From Datnioides undecimradiatus (taxonomy: Eukaryota; Chordata; Actinopteri; Lobotiformes; Datnioididae), in NCBI GenBank assembly GCA_008933995.1, contig WARS01000026.1:1874501-1938500 (forward strand): 64,000 nt of DNA. Reading direction: 5' to 3'. The translations under genes were made by a program, and so were the position numbers. Shown piece by piece: positions 46,501 to 58,600 of the stretch. The notes under the pieces were generated by a model that saw only the letters and a program-made list of their open reading frames with translations, searched no databases and was not told the origin of the DNA. Position 1 is the stretch's first letter, and each line of letters starts with the position of its first letter.

Positions 46501-49500
46501 GAGGGAACCACACAGAGTTGAAGCTAATGTCTGTTGAGATTGAGGAGGAGGAAGACACGGAGAGGAAGCCACTGAGGAGGCTTAAATTTAATAGTTGTTT
46601 CATGGAGGAATGCTATCCATTAAAGCACCTGTCACCTTTCTGACAGTCTGTGTTTTTGTGTGTTTAGAGTATTCGTATACCTCCACCATCTTATCTAGTT
46701 TTTCTCTGTGTATGAAATGCACGTCAATGGTTGCCATTGTGCAAAATTGTGTGCGCCTGCATGCAAAGCCTGATACTAAAAGCTACTCTAGAAGAGCAGA
46801 TTGGGACTCCGGCGTGCATGCATTCAGCACCAAAAGTCCGAGCCACCGTTTCTGCTGCTCAGATGTAAAAAACACCTGCTTGTATCACGCTCTCCTGACA
46901 CATTCTCTAAAATCTGCATAAGTGGTTTTTAGCTCATCACACTAAAGCTCTTCTGCAACCAAAGCCCTTGTGCTTTAAAGTAGTTTAATGTGAGCATCTA
47001 CTTCTGAAGTGGGCTGAAAGCCTTTGTTTGCTGGGCTCTTCAATGATGCTTTGCCAGACTGGAGGATTTAGATTGCTTGTAATAAGTGGACCAACTCATA
47101 AGTTACCAAACATGAACACTAGACACCTCGTGGACTTCCCACTGGCTGGAGACACTCCTATATCAATAACAATATGTCCGATATCAATGGTATCAATAAC
47201 TCAAAGGAATAGATTGAAAATGAGAGTCACATGAGAAGATTGATACTTCTCTCATTTCCATACCATTTATGTGGATATATGGTGGGCAGGATAGCAAAAA
47301 GCAACAAGCGAAGATGGTGACCTGGTTACTAATTGAGAGATTCTATTTTTCTTTAAATAAGTCATATGTTTTATTTTAGCCTTGTACTAATTGCCGGACT
47401 GCTTCCTTATAGTGGTAGTCATAAGGTTACGGCATGTCAGTGTCACTGTTTTGCGATTACCCTCTGCTCCTTCTGCATATATTGATGGAAAAGGAATGCA
47501 TTTTCCTGCAGGATGAGGCATCTCTTGTGTGTTCTGATGTGAAAATTGTCCCCACATGAATCCAGATGACCAGAGCTGCTGTTGCTTGTGAGGAAGCTAA
47601 CTAAAGACTTTTCAGAGCTACCTTTCAAGCCTACAAAAAGGATCACTGTTTGATGTTCAAAGAACAGGCTTTTGGCGGACCATTGCTACAAAATACGACA
47701 TGAATATATGTTACACTCTGTGGGTAAGTGTCGAACGTTATTCGCATTGTAGGAAAAACACTTTCTGATTGATCCTTGGCTGTTAAGAAACAAAGCCGAC
47801 GTAAAACCACTGTGTTCACTGCCATTCCTTTCTATTGCTGTTCCAACCGTTTTCAGATCCTACTCACTGCTTTCCTCTGGTTAAATAACGACCCTCATTA
47901 TCTGGTGTGCCTCATCTATTACGGTAGACACAATTTCCGCTAAATGACACGGCTTTCTACATGGATAAATACATGACAAGAGAGTATGGCAACAATGCAG
48001 TGGTCTTTGAGGACTCAAGGCCTCCAGCATACGCAATTTTTCAAGTTCAGTGTACCTGCCCCAGCAGACATCAGGACCACAAAGAGAGACCCACTTATCA
48101 ACACCCCCTCAGAAAATGATGTTCTCCACATTAATGAATCAAACCTCTCCACACTGACACTACTCCATATAACTTCAGTCCTACAGAGAAGGGACAGGCT
48201 TTTAGTCGGCTCTTAACATAATTATTTGGGGAGAGAACAAAAGAGACATCGGCTCATTGGAGGGAGTCCAGTGTTCATGGTTTGGGATTTTAAATCTGCC
48301 AGCTGAATAATGAAGTAGGAGCCTCAGAGCTGCACAGTGTGCTCACCTCCATACTCCCTCAGTAATAACGAACTCACAGGTTGTATGAGCTTGACGTCAT
48401 GTTGCAACTGTATCAGACCTCTTTGCAGTTGTGGTGATATACCAGCATGATAATTAAAAGTTAATTAATGTTTGATCTTTGAATCTACATACCTCAGCTA
48501 TGACATTTGACCCTTTTTATGCACAACCCATGAGCTAGTCATTAAAAATAGATCAAACATTGCTCACTAATAGGTGATCTGGAAGGCTGTGTGTATTTGT
48601 GTGTGAATGGGTGTGTGTTCAAGCTATTTAAACAGCAGAACTGACGCATTAGGGAATCACGGGAGAGGGCACATGCTTTGATCCCATAACAGCACCTCAT
48701 TACTCACCTCTTTGTCTGCACTGGATCCAAAACAAAATCAACGGGTGCTGTAGAAAGGTTCAGCCTGAGCTAAGTAGCACAGTCATAAACATCAGCGCAA
48801 AACGCAACTCAGCTGTGATGTTGCACACTTACGCAATGGTCCTGGCTGAGGTACATTTGATTACCACAAGGGGACACTATGATCTAAACAGGTGTTTTCA
48901 TTCGGGACCATCTGATTTGAATAGATTCAGGTGTAAATTTAACAGCAAAATCATGCTCATCACCTGTTATGATGATGAAGCTGCTGCCAGTGATGAGGAA
49001 GAGTTCCCTCAATGATTTGCCTCATTTCCAAACTTCTTTTAAAAGCCTTAATTAGTTTTAAAATTAAATACATCATTAAAAGCACTGCAATTATTTTAAT
49101 GTTATCAGGCTGAGTAGCCTGATGAGATTTGGTGGCACTGAGTGTGATGTGAGGTGTTTAAGCACCTAGTGAAGGAAGAAGCCTTGTAGTCAAGGACAGA
49201 GCTGCTTTCAGAGTACAGTGTAGCGTGAAATGACACTAAACAGAGCAGGCAGACTGTGCTTTGATGATACATAGCTGTCTGCTGCTTTCATTTGAGCTCT
49301 GGATTGACTGGGAGTCCCTCAGTGATAGCAATTAGCCAAAGAGGAAATAGCTAATTAAAAACAGCACAGAAGGCCAGCTATACTTTGAAAATTCATTAAA
49401 CACAACTTTGATGGGTCTAAATAAGTCCAACTAAGAGTTGGGTAAACCTATAAACACCTTTTGAGAACAGTCCAACTGCATCAACTAAACAGTTTATTTC

Positions 49501-52500
49501 CTCATTGTACTTTCAATTTAGGCTTTGGAGATTGTGAGGACAGTTTCAGTTCATTGCCGTTTGTGTACTTTAAAGTAGGGGGGATGAAATGAGTCCAAGC
49601 AGCGGCTCTTGGGTTGGACCGAGCGCCCACGGGCATCATAACAAAACCTGCAATTGTGAGAGGTTGGCAATTACCCACGATTACAATTATAGTGCTCACA
49701 AGCTAATGTCTGGCGCACAGTGGGAGTGAGCTCAGGCCTTAACATTGAAACAGTGTGGGCATCACACCAAACAAAGGCAGAGGAGGAGACAGCGAGGGAG
49801 AAAATAAAGAATAACTGGAGAGAAAACAGCCTAAGAAGTAGTGCTCGTCTCTGCACTCTCCATTTTGTATTCATAAGCATCGGAAAATCTGCATGTAATT
49901 TAGCCACAAAACCTTCTAAACTGAGGTAGGAGTGGCAGCGCAGTTTTTGTGTGAACCATTCCCAGAGTAAACAGGTATTATCTCAAATGGCAATAAGCAA
50001 AGGACAAAGTGATCATTCCTACTTCATCACTCCAGCCTTTTGCTTTTTGATCCAGAGGCAGAACAACAGGAAAAATAAATAAATACAAACTAAAAAAAAC
50101 ACACAGAGCTACTCTATTTCACAATAATTGTTGGTAGCACTTCAATAAACCCCCCCCAGGACGCTTAAGTTCTCCAAACATTGCTCTCATTCTTTGAGTA
50201 AAACACTTTGCCAGAGCATCTGGTAGGATGTTCACAGTATGCCAGCCAGCCTTGTGAAAACTGGGGAAAATCAAATAGAGTCGACATCTTGCCTCCAATC
50301 AATTGGCAGCATACGGAAATTGCTGTAGTTAATGAGGTATTCTGAAGAACATTTGGCCTATGGTTTTCCCCCTTTTTTACTTTAAAACCCAACTATTACC
50401 AACTCAAACAACTAATGTTTTGTTTTTTGTTTTTTTTTTGCAAAACACTGAAACCCAAACACAAAGAATATAGTGAGGAATATAATGTAACAGAACGTTA
50501 CGACTTGGATTTGAGCTAAGTCAGCAGCCACAGGTGATACGGTCATGTGAACAAGCTCACAATTAGACCTCTGAGGTCACCAACACCCAACAAGCCAACT
50601 CTGCACTGAAGATGAAGCAATAATGTTACCAACAGTCAAGTAAGTTATTTATCCTGAAGCAGTTCAATGCACTGTAATAGCAACATAAATATTCTGTTTC
50701 TGTAAACAGATCAAACTCACAAGGAAATGATACATTATAAAAGCCTTGGTAATACTTAAAATGAAGTGCGCTGGATTGTTAAACAGCATCTGAAACTACC
50801 CTCTAAAGAGATCTAAAGGGGAGGCCACAGTGTTTGTGACTTTCTGAGTCAGACAACCACAGCCACTTTCATAAGCAATCAGCCAAATATACAGAGACGT
50901 TTAAGTAATGCAGGGATTAAACCTCTCTTTATTCATTATTAACACCACTGCTTCTATCGGTTGCATTTAACTGTGGTCAACACATTCATGAATGCCTTTG
51001 AGGAAAAGTTGAGAGTGCGCCATGCTCGCATTTGTACGATTCATTGCATCTTAGCATTTGGTATGACAGAGGCATTTCGCCCTGCCCTTGAGTCTGGCCA
51101 TTCAAAGCAAGTCTAAACACTTATGCTGCCTTTAGACGTGGGTGGACATGGATGTTGTGGATGACCTTTTGCAGCTGTGATTCAGGCATAGATGATGCAT
51201 TTGGTTCCACAAAGATGCAGAAAACAGTCTGAAACATTTTTGTACCAGTAGTGCACTTTGATAATCAACTCTGATGTTTTCTTAATGCTTCTTATTAACT
51301 GTAATACTTACAATAATATTAATAATAGTGGTTTTATATATATTTTATATATTTTGATTTGCAGAATAAAAGTGTGATCAGAAACCCATAAAAGTCCCCC
51401 ATAAAAAAACATCAGAGCACACTGAGCCCAGACATAAACAGATGTAAGTGTGAGTGCAGAATAAAAGGAACACATTTATGTATGAATAAGTAAAGGGTTG
51501 AGAAAGAAATCACTCATATAAATCAGGTAAAATTTTAGTAAAGGAAATATCTACATGTATAAACAAACAAGCTGCAAATATGAGAGGCAATCTCATATAA
51601 AGCTGTTAAAATGTGAATAAAACAACAAACTTTTAAATTTAAAATATAAAGTTTATGGAAGTTTATACAAAAATGCCAAACAAGTATAATTAAAATATAT
51701 AATGGCAGTCAAGTTGTAAGTAAACACCATGAGAAGTAATATAAAGAGGAAATATGGAAATGATAATGGCAAATTAAACATTGTTAAGTGTAGTCAAACT
51801 TTAAAGCTTTAAAGCTGCAGTGGAGTCTGCTGAGGGGAACAATGTTAGAAGCTGAGGGGCCGTAACTGAAAATGCACAGTCACCACTGCACAATGAAATG
51901 GACAAAGAGAAGACAACTGCTCACTGATTACACTTTGCTAATATCTGCGTGCTTGCTCACTCTCACCCTAAATGTCTTTGATTGCCTCACTACATTTTAC
52001 TACTCGTTTTCTCTCTTCACTGTCCCTCGTGGCTGCGAAAAAGTCATGGACACATTAAGTTACACGAAATAAACGTGTCTTTTCCTGACTTTCAGAGCAC
52101 CCCTCTGCATACTGTCCTCACCAATTTAAACCCACACGCTGCAATTATCACCAGTGCTGTCAGCACCGCGGCCAAGTATCTGCAACACAGAACATGAACA
52201 CATTTGGTGGAAGCAGCTGGAAAAAGCGGCACAAACAAGAAAATGAGGCAAAATGGGATGACAGATGTGTTTCCACTTTCTGCTTGGAAACATCTGTAAA
52301 TACTGCTGGGGACAAAGCCAGAATTCACTGGCTGCGACACACCACACGCAAAACAGTAAAAGAGCAAAGGGGCTAGCTAATGCTGTTGCTGGCCTTTCAT
52401 GGCTGTCTTAAAAAATAGTATTCTTGGAGTCTGAGCAACCCACAGTGTCAGTGTATGAAGATGGAGTGCGACAACCGTGGACTAACAAAAGAGCTAGGAA

Positions 52501-55500
52501 CCATCTACTGTTGCACTGGCCAGGTCATGTGGAAAATAACAATAAAAAATATAAATAATTCAAAAATCTTGCAGCTTTCACCACAGAGGACATTTTTATT
52601 TTTTCTCGGGTCACTCTCTGGCCAAAGGCTGTACTTGAACCTCAACTTTGGCTCCTGTGCTTACATAAAATAGCTTTGAGAGTAAAAAGAATTGCAAAAC
52701 AGCAACAGGGCTGTTGTGTTGGTCAAGTTCACTGTTGCTTCCATTTGCCACTTTGAACCCACTCCAACAGAACCAAACTCCATTATGACAACAGCCAATT
52801 TCCTGTTGTCCTCCCACAAACCCCATCTTAATTGCACACCAGATCCACCCTGCTTAACATTTCTGGACCTTGTAAGCCAACCAAAGTCCCCGTTTATAAA
52901 GCTTTCATTTGCTGCTGATTGCTGTCAGTGCCTGCTGGGCTTGGGCGGCTTTGGCCTTCATTAACAGGCCTGAGTCATACAAATGACTGCATGAGGCTGT
53001 GTGCAGTCTGAACAGACAGCCAAACATCCAGCTGAAGAAGATATGAGTATTTATTTGATGTGTGCTCCATTGTACTCTGCCCCAGTCCGTTTTGTTTCTC
53101 AAAAAGCGTAGGTTGCAAGTGTCAAGTGAAATGTCGCAGCAACAAAATCCCCTGACAGCGTGTCATGCGTTTGTCTGATACCAAATGGGGGTTTTGTGCT
53201 TTGCCTCATTCCATGGGCAATAATTCTTTGAAAAGAGCGATTCACTGCCACGCTGATGACATCTCTGCTTGATGCCCTGCAATCCACTGTGCACTGCCTG
53301 GCAGATCTTGTTCATTACTTCACCCTGTGCAAAGACTCCATGAAGGCAATATGGAAGTGTATTCCCATTTCACATTTACTCATGTACAAAACAGAGCACC
53401 AAAAACTGTGGTTGCTGGTAATTAACAGAGAGAAATCTGGACTTTTCATACTTTGTCAGTTGTGAAAGGATAATCATCGAGTGTTATGCAACCCCCCAAT
53501 GTGCTCATTTTTGCTAATGAAAATTTTGTGGTAACCCGCAGTCAGAAGGTTAATGTAGTTATAATTGCATTTCACCCATATTTCAACATTAAAACAAAAC
53601 TTTTATAGCAACTTTTTCATTTTCACGAAACTCAAGAAATTTGTCCAATCTATGCCAAATAATAAAACACACTGTATTTTACACCTTAATTCTAATCAGC
53701 ACTTCTAGAAAGGAGAGGGAAGTTTTTGCTCGTGACCATTTCAGTGACACATTTCCTTTTGAAGTCTGTCAAACACAAGTGAGACAAAGTCCTTTAAAAT
53801 GCATTGCTCCAATATTTAAATATTGAAGACATAGCAATGCAAAACCTACCACTGTCTTGAACGTGTTTTGTTGCTCATAACTTAAACGCTTTTGCTTTCA
53901 AGTCAACTCTCGGGAGAGAGTCTCAAGTCTCAAGGACAATGTCTCACAGGATTCAAGTCCAAGTCAAGTCTTTTTCAATATTCTTCTGAAGTCTAAGTCA
54001 AGTCTGAGTTTGAAGTCTACAGCTCAGTTGATTTATAAGAAGAGCTTTTAAGATGGAAAGTCCAATATACAGAAAAAAGAATATTTTCTAACACTAGGCT
54101 GAATGGTTAGGTAAAGCTAGAGGAGATTTAGATTTTCTTCTTTTTGCAGTCTTAAATTCAGAATCCAGCCTTTGTTTCGGTGAACTAGTGGAGCTCCTAT
54201 GGTACATTTTGCTGTATATGCATCAGGGTACGTAGGCGGTGCAGAGTGGGAACGGTGCGGCGTGATTTGCCTGCAGCACACAGCGGCTTTATTTGAAAAG
54301 TCAAAGCATCAGCGTCCCTCTCACCCCCCAAGATACCACTTCATCTCTCTCAGCGGAACACATGCTAATGGACCATAATGCAGCTAATGGGCAGCATTAA
54401 CCACATTGTTACTGACACCCGTGTTAACATTGTGGTGACAAGAAAAAATGCTGATTTCAAGCCCTATGGAGCAAAATGCAGCGAGTTCTCTCTCAGCACG
54501 AGTGAGGAGAAGCAAACAGCAGCTGGAAGCAAAATGATTACTGAATGTTTTGAGCAGGAAAAGAGAGTTGAAGGAACTTCATTCTGCTTTGCATACTTCC
54601 AATGTTCACGTATTTGCCTAAAAGAAAACAACCTAGAGCTACTCATGAACTGTTCATCAAGCTAGACTTTTCGAGATGTATACATTTGTTGTACAGTAGA
54701 TGGATTTTTATCGTCCTTACCCGTTGTGACTGAAGTGTGTTTTACTGTTGAATAATTTCTTATTATTCAGCAGTCTTATATCTGTGTGCAGTATACTGTC
54801 TTGTGAATATAAGCTCTTTTGCAAATGTTAGCTGTATAAGAGATGCTGTCTTAATCTGCTTTCATGGTGCCATTTCACATCTAACCAGAGACAACAGATG
54901 AGAATTGATTTTCCAGCCCACCCATTTCAACTAGACTTGATTTATAACAGACTAATAGATTTGAAACAAATGGCTTCCAGATGTAGGGAAACAAGTAAAA
55001 GGATATATCCATATATCATGACGTGACAGTGTATAAAAATGAGCAGGAATATTAAGGAAAATTCATCATTCATCTATTATTAATCCCTATAGTCACAATT
55101 AATTATTCCCTTTTCAAAAGATGTTGAAGACAATGTTGCCTTTACTTGATAGTTAAAAGTAAAGACAGACAACATGTGGAGAACCAGAGGTATGAAAGTG
55201 GAAGAATTCTACATAAGTCCCCATGTAGCCTGAATCCATCCGGGCATGTTGTGTTAAGTAGTACACATGACTTAATAACTGAACTGATATTAAGTTCTAT
55301 TGTTACTTAAAAATAGTTAACACGAATGCTACTTTCTTTTTCCGGTCAGGAAAAGATGAGACTAATAAATGGAACTAATAAAATCCACTTATATTCTTCC
55401 CTGTTATCTCTTGCAGCATCATTATCTGATATTATCTGATAATAATAATGATCTTAGTGCTTTAAATAACACACACAGCTTTTGTTTTACTGGTAAGGTC

Positions 55501-55697
55501 CTTACCTTGCAGAGCCTCCTTGGCTCGGTCCAGCTCCTGCTCCTTCTGGGCCAGCTGTACGCGGAGCTCGGTGGCAGAGAGCACGTCGGCTGAGCAGCCT
55601 CCCTGGGTCTCCTCCAGGTCCTTACTCAACATGTCCTTCATCTGCCGCAGCAGGTGCACCTCCTCCTGGAGCTGGGCCACCTCCTCACGCAGCAGGA
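31413..55697 (-). CDS. kazn: Kazrin, 5'-partial, 13 coding exons in the window
   Basis: Kazrin is a cytoplasmic scaffold related to liprins. It is reported to bind periplakin at desmosomes and to act in junction, actin and endosome-traffic processes. The 13 exons join in phase to 693 residues plus a stop, close to the matching part of human kazrin E (about 700). Order: coiled coil (about residues 1-170, exons 55506-55697, 44848-44984, 44417-44587); Ser/Pro-rich linker (42602-42791, 40959-41095); basic KRKKKKEK segment (40522-40645); three SAM domains (34813-35021 with 34536-34654; 33252-33483; 33030-33131 with 32190-32356); and a variable tail (31828-31969, 31413-31571) ending EVTNV. The first exon here starts with the last two bases of a Val codon (VLLREEV), so the N terminus lies beyond 64000. 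A shorter isoform ends at 40475. I found no alternative first exon in 55.7-64 kb. Confidence 0.95.
31828..31969 (-). CDS. kazn: kazn exon after the third SAM domain
   Basis: 142 bases from acceptor CACGCAG to donor GTAGGG. It encodes ADAKQDYERLGLGTPP and a Ser/Arg-rich stretch ending RRRAVK. It shares the short GTPP motif with the human tail but is otherwise divergent. Confidence 0.88.
32190..32356 (-). CDS. kazn: kazn exon, third SAM domain, second half
   Basis: 167 bases. It encodes EFAENLLNSGVHGAV through HMVRRHLVEEM, matching the human SAM3 helices closely. Donor GTGAGA leaves phase 2. Confidence 0.94.
33030..33131 (-). CDS. kazn: kazn exon, third SAM domain, first half
   Basis: 102 bases, phase 0 at both ends. 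It encodes ALQARRIQCEHQ, then VWTSHRVIKWIRDIDLK, the first SAM3 helices. Confidence 0.94.
33252..33483 (-). CDS. kazn: kazn exon, second SAM domain
   Basis: 232 bases. After LSKAADMDHHWVAKAWL the exon runs through DVGLPQYSQAFHNHLVDGR to LLLGIELLHLLNFDKE. This near-complete SAM domain is the most strongly conserved part of liprin/kazrin proteins. Confidence 0.96.
34536..34654 (-). CDS. kazn: kazn exon, first SAM domain, second half
   Basis: 119 bases. It encodes VLLGLTDEDLELGLGV through HRRKLRLAIEDYRDAENGR. The donor GTGAGG at 34535 was chosen over an earlier GTAGAG because only it keeps the frame into LSKAAD. Confidence 0.93.
34813..35021 (-). CDS. kazn: kazn exon, first SAM domain, first half
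   Basis: 209 bases. A Ser-rich lead-in (SDSLSSPTRLSLSLSDG) is followed by QLDRLQQVELARTTPMS and WRAGTVQAWLEVVMAMPMY. The acceptor follows a long C/T tract whose plus-strand complement is a G-quadruplex motif. Confidence 0.95.
35047..35070 (+). other. G-quadruplex motif
   Basis: Four runs of at least four G (35047-35050, 35052-35055, 35057-35060 and 35066-35070) are separated by loops of 1, 1 and 5 bases. This satisfies the usual G3+N1-7 rule. On the kazn (minus) strand the same bases are the C-rich tract upstream of the 35021 acceptor. Confidence 0.85.
37058..37210. mobile_element. Degenerate percomorph interspersed repeat
   Basis: Phrases such as TTCGGCAAATATG, TCTTGCCAAGAGTT, CTCACGTCTGTACAG and GCTAAGCTAAGCTAACCAG, then CTGCTGGCTG, occur in the order and spacing of a repeat family I recall from many perch-like fish genomes. 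The copy is diverged and has no coding capacity. The match is from memory. Confidence 0.6.
40286..40302. repeat. Short (CA)n microsatellite
   Basis: A plain CA run in the predicted 3' UTR of the short kazrin isoform, followed by CT repeats. Confidence 0.85.
40475..40645 (-). CDS. kazn: kazn alternative terminal exon / internal exon with basic segment
   Basis: From the acceptor at 40645 the frame encodes SLEDLEEAKRKKKKEKMG, SRVFARGKQRKSLDPGLF and then DG. In the long form a donor (GATG|GTACTT, exon end 40522) splices to 35021, making Asp-Ser-Asp. If the donor is not used, the frame runs on for 15 more codons ending YYIEEDADW and TAA at 40475-40477. As I recall, human short kazrin isoforms that lack SAM domains end in the same way. 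Confidence 0.9.
   Translation of the reverse strand, partial: SLEDLEEAKRKKKKEKMGLGSLSRVFARGKQRKSLDPGLFDGTSTPDYYIEEDADW
40959..41095 (-). CDS. kazn: kazn linker exon
   Basis: 137 bases, ending in phase 0. It encodes AAVRVSPCHSRQPSIIS, then EGDRSSTPSDINSPRHRTH and SLCN. This Ser/Pro-rich linker is nearly identical to human and probably phosphorylated. Confidence 0.94.
41311..41332. repeat. Short (GT)n microsatellite
   Basis: A GT run with one TTT interruption, in the intron between kazn exons 40959-41095 and 42602-42791. Confidence 0.8.
42602..42791 (-). CDS. kazn: kazn exon, end of coiled coil and linker
   Basis: 190 bases. It encodes AKQSLATLTKDVPKRHSLAM through QEWVMQADLPLTAAIRQSQQ to TDRQ. 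The donor CAAG|GTAGG leaves one base that completes Val with the next exon. Confidence 0.93.
44330..44416. repeat. Degenerate CTGT/GACA repeat next to a kazn donor
   Basis: Repeated CTGTCTGT-type tetramers on the plus strand read as GACAGACA in the kazn transcript, starting within about 10 bases of the donor at 44416. They are imperfect and non-coding. Confidence 0.6.
44417..44587 (-). CDS. kazn: kazn coiled-coil exon 3 of the window
   Basis: 171 bases, phase 0 at both ends. It encodes ESEDAVKALAKEKDLLER through RSQLDLKENRIKELEAELAM, a continuous heptad-rich coiled coil. Confidence 0.95.
44848..44984 (-). CDS. kazn: kazn coiled-coil exon 2 of the window
   Basis: 137 bases. It encodes AMKSDRKRLKAEKADLVNQM through ATLESREEQLRDFIRNYEQH to RK, almost identical to human kazrin. 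The donor is GTATGG. Confidence 0.95.
44985..55505 (-). other. Large kazn intron (10.5 kb)
   Basis: No exon or RNA gene is recognised. A degenerate AAGTC-type tandem repeat lies at 53899-54020. The remainder is AT-rich with scattered short frames that lack motifs on either strand. Confidence 0.6.
53899..54020. repeat. Degenerate AAGTC/CAAGTC tandem repeat
   Basis: The words CAAGTC, AAGTCC, AAGTCT and GAAGTC recur about ten times in 120 bases, with drifting spacing. Similar 'caagtcaagtctcaagtc' low-complexity arrays are known to me from other fish genomes. Confidence 0.75.
55506..55697 (-). CDS. kazn: kazn coiled-coil exon 1 of the window
   Basis: 192 bases. Acceptor CTGCAG precedes TCCTGCTGCGTGAGG. 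It encodes VLLREEVAQLQEEVHLLRQM through KDLEETQGG to QKEQELDRAKEALQ. The donor is CAAG|GTAAGG. The matching upstream exon that supplies the first base of the Val codon is not in the window. Confidence 0.95.
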
Positions 55698-58600
55698 CTG
55701 CAGCACACAGAAAGAAATGGGAAGCTTTAAAAAAAAACCCACAATATGGCCCAATATACTTGTTATATCCTTAACAGTTACAAATGCAATTCCTGCACCT
55801 AAATGGGGGACATATGCATCCCGGGATCAAATCTCACAGAAGTGCATTAGCTCTGAAAAGCTACACAGCTGCAAGAAGGGTTATGTCTGAAATGCAAAAT
55901 CAATTTAACATCACCATAGGAGGTTATGTTCCATTTGTAATTGAGATAACTGCACTGCCAAATTACTGCTGGTAATAAGCATCACAGGGGTAGGTGGGGT
56001 CCAGTAGATGACAAGTTGAGACAAGGCATTGATATTATAATGAAATTTGTCTTTGTAGCTGCCTGTTGAACCTCCTCTGTCTTGGCAGAGATTATGAGAA
56101 AAAGGAAGTAGGTGTATCCTTCTAATATTCAGTGACTGGTGCTTAAAAGAGCTCCTCCCGTCGTTGTAGCAAGGAAGCAAACAATAAAATGGAGACAGCA
56201 GCAGAGAGAAGTAGACTTTTCCTCACAATTTGACTCGCTGAAAATGTTTCAAAGTGCTTTCTAAGCATCAGCCGCAGAGAGAGGACTTCACACGCTTTTA
56301 AAACAAGCCACAACAGACAAATGTCACACTTCAATTTTCTCACATCAAACCTCAAAAGAGTAATATTTAATTTAGAAATATGTCTTTTTTTTGCACACTG
56401 AATGCACTTGTCTAGGTGGAGCATATGGAGAGTCATTTATATAAGGATGAGTAGAGTCATTCTGCTCAATTTCATGCATCCTCAGGGCAGGAGGGCTGGG
56501 GGGGTGAAGCGGGAAAACTGCTCAGCCCCATCTCGCATGACTCCACTATCAAGTGCCTCGCATAAATCACACTTCATACCCTCATATCCTTGCTCCAATA
56601 TTACTGTCTGAAAAACTAAAATCAATCAGAGATGAACGGAAGAACTGCAAATAGGGATATGACAAAGTATTGTGAGAGGAACAGACAAATTAAAGACAGA
56701 ATACAGATTGCACTTTAGCTTTTTAATAAAAGGTGTGATGACGGTTTGGAAGTGTGAAAATGTGTAGCGAGGATCAACATGCAGCGCTCGGAGTGGATTT
56801 TCAGCAATGTTTGCCAAATCAGCAATACAGCAAATACTTTGCATTCTGCAGAGCATTTGTGGAAATAATCCTGTTAGGCTGTACATTTGCCCACATTTCC
56901 TACTTAAGACAGTGTATTTACCATACTTACATCACAGGATCAGAGAGATTAAGATATCTATAAATTATCATTTAGAAAATGTTAATGTAACATTAACATT
57001 AACAATCCCATACTTTAAAACAAACTATTCTTTACATAAAAGTAGAAATAATTGAGACTTATTGTAAAATTTTCAATCTCCTCATCAGGAATTTAATCTA
57101 TATTGACACTAGACACCACTATGTCATTGCCACAGTCAATGTGTTCTGATAGATTATGCCGAAAAACCTGAAAGCTGTAATGACAGAGAGTGGTATGTAC
57201 AGTGGGCCATCTTTCTCTTAAAACTGCACCTCTAGAGTCACAAAATTGGGCAGGTTACACTGGAAACAATGTCGAAACTCCAAACACAGCGATCCAAAAA
57301 GCTTATTTTGTTCGTTGTTGGTAAAATGATGAATCGTTAGTGTGAGCAAGACCTTTATAAAGAAGAAAAATGGAAAAGTCGGTCACATGCATTTCATTTT
57401 CCCACAGATGTATCTTTTCTATCACATTAAACTGTTTTCTGTCATCTACAGAGGTTATTTTATTATTATGTTCAGACATATTGCAAATATAAAACTGCTT
57501 GCATTACACCAAATAATCCGTGACAACAATACTACAAACAAAGACCTAAATATACTGTGTAGCTTTGAACCAGCACCTGAAGTGAACATGATAAGTTTCA
57601 CAAAGGCCCCTCTATTGCAGGGATTTTGCACTGAATACACCATTTTGTACATGTGTTCATGTTTTTCTGTCTGCGTTCCCTGAATGTGCCAGTGCTGACA
57701 CCTTCACTGTGGACTGAAATGTGAACGACATGTCATCATCTTTAATCCTGTGCTTTCACCATAACAGTTCATCGCTGGCTCCTCTTACAGCAGACCTGCT
57801 GTTACACTACCATACTAAAATTCTGCACCCACAGCTGTGAGTGAAATGTTACTGAAGGAACTTAAACGGTTCAACATCACAGTAAACTGTTTCAACTAAT
57901 TATAATGGAGGATATTTGGTGTTTGCAACCTTGTGCAGATTGATTTTAGCACTGCATGGATCAACTCTCCTCTCCCGAAACTAAAATGAACCTTTAGGAC
58001 CAGTTCACTGCTTGTACAACGTGCACCTGCTTCCCGGGGCTTTTGCGTCCTTTAATTTATGTTCAATGACTGAATGTAAGTGGCTGAGGATAAGGGCTTC
58101 CCGCTAAATAACGAAAATGAAATGTAAAAGAGGTTATTAGGAGCAGGGTCGAGAGAAAAATGTCGGCGAGTGGAGTGTCATTACACAAAGGTATACTTAA
58201 TGGACCCGATAATAGGACCACATTTTACGGAGCAACTCGAGCAGAAACGGCCTTATTGGCAAACCAAAGAGCTGGCCCGTTCTGGAAACAACCAACCTCA
58301 GGATACAGTTCACTGGTGTTTAAAAATCCTATAATAGTCACAGACTCGATTACTTATTCATTAAGTTTGCATGTATTGATTGTGAAAAGTAGGGAGTCAT
58401 AAATAAGAGACAAGGGCACTGAAAATGTGGGTTTATCTTTAATCGCTAACCCATAAATAGTGGCTAACCATTATGGTTCATATGACACACATTCCCTTAT
58501 AGGAATAAGTTGCTTCTTTAATAACTGGGGCCTCATAAATCTAAAATCTTGCAGACAAAGTCACTAGTACAAATTTCTGAATGCTAAATATAGAGTCATT

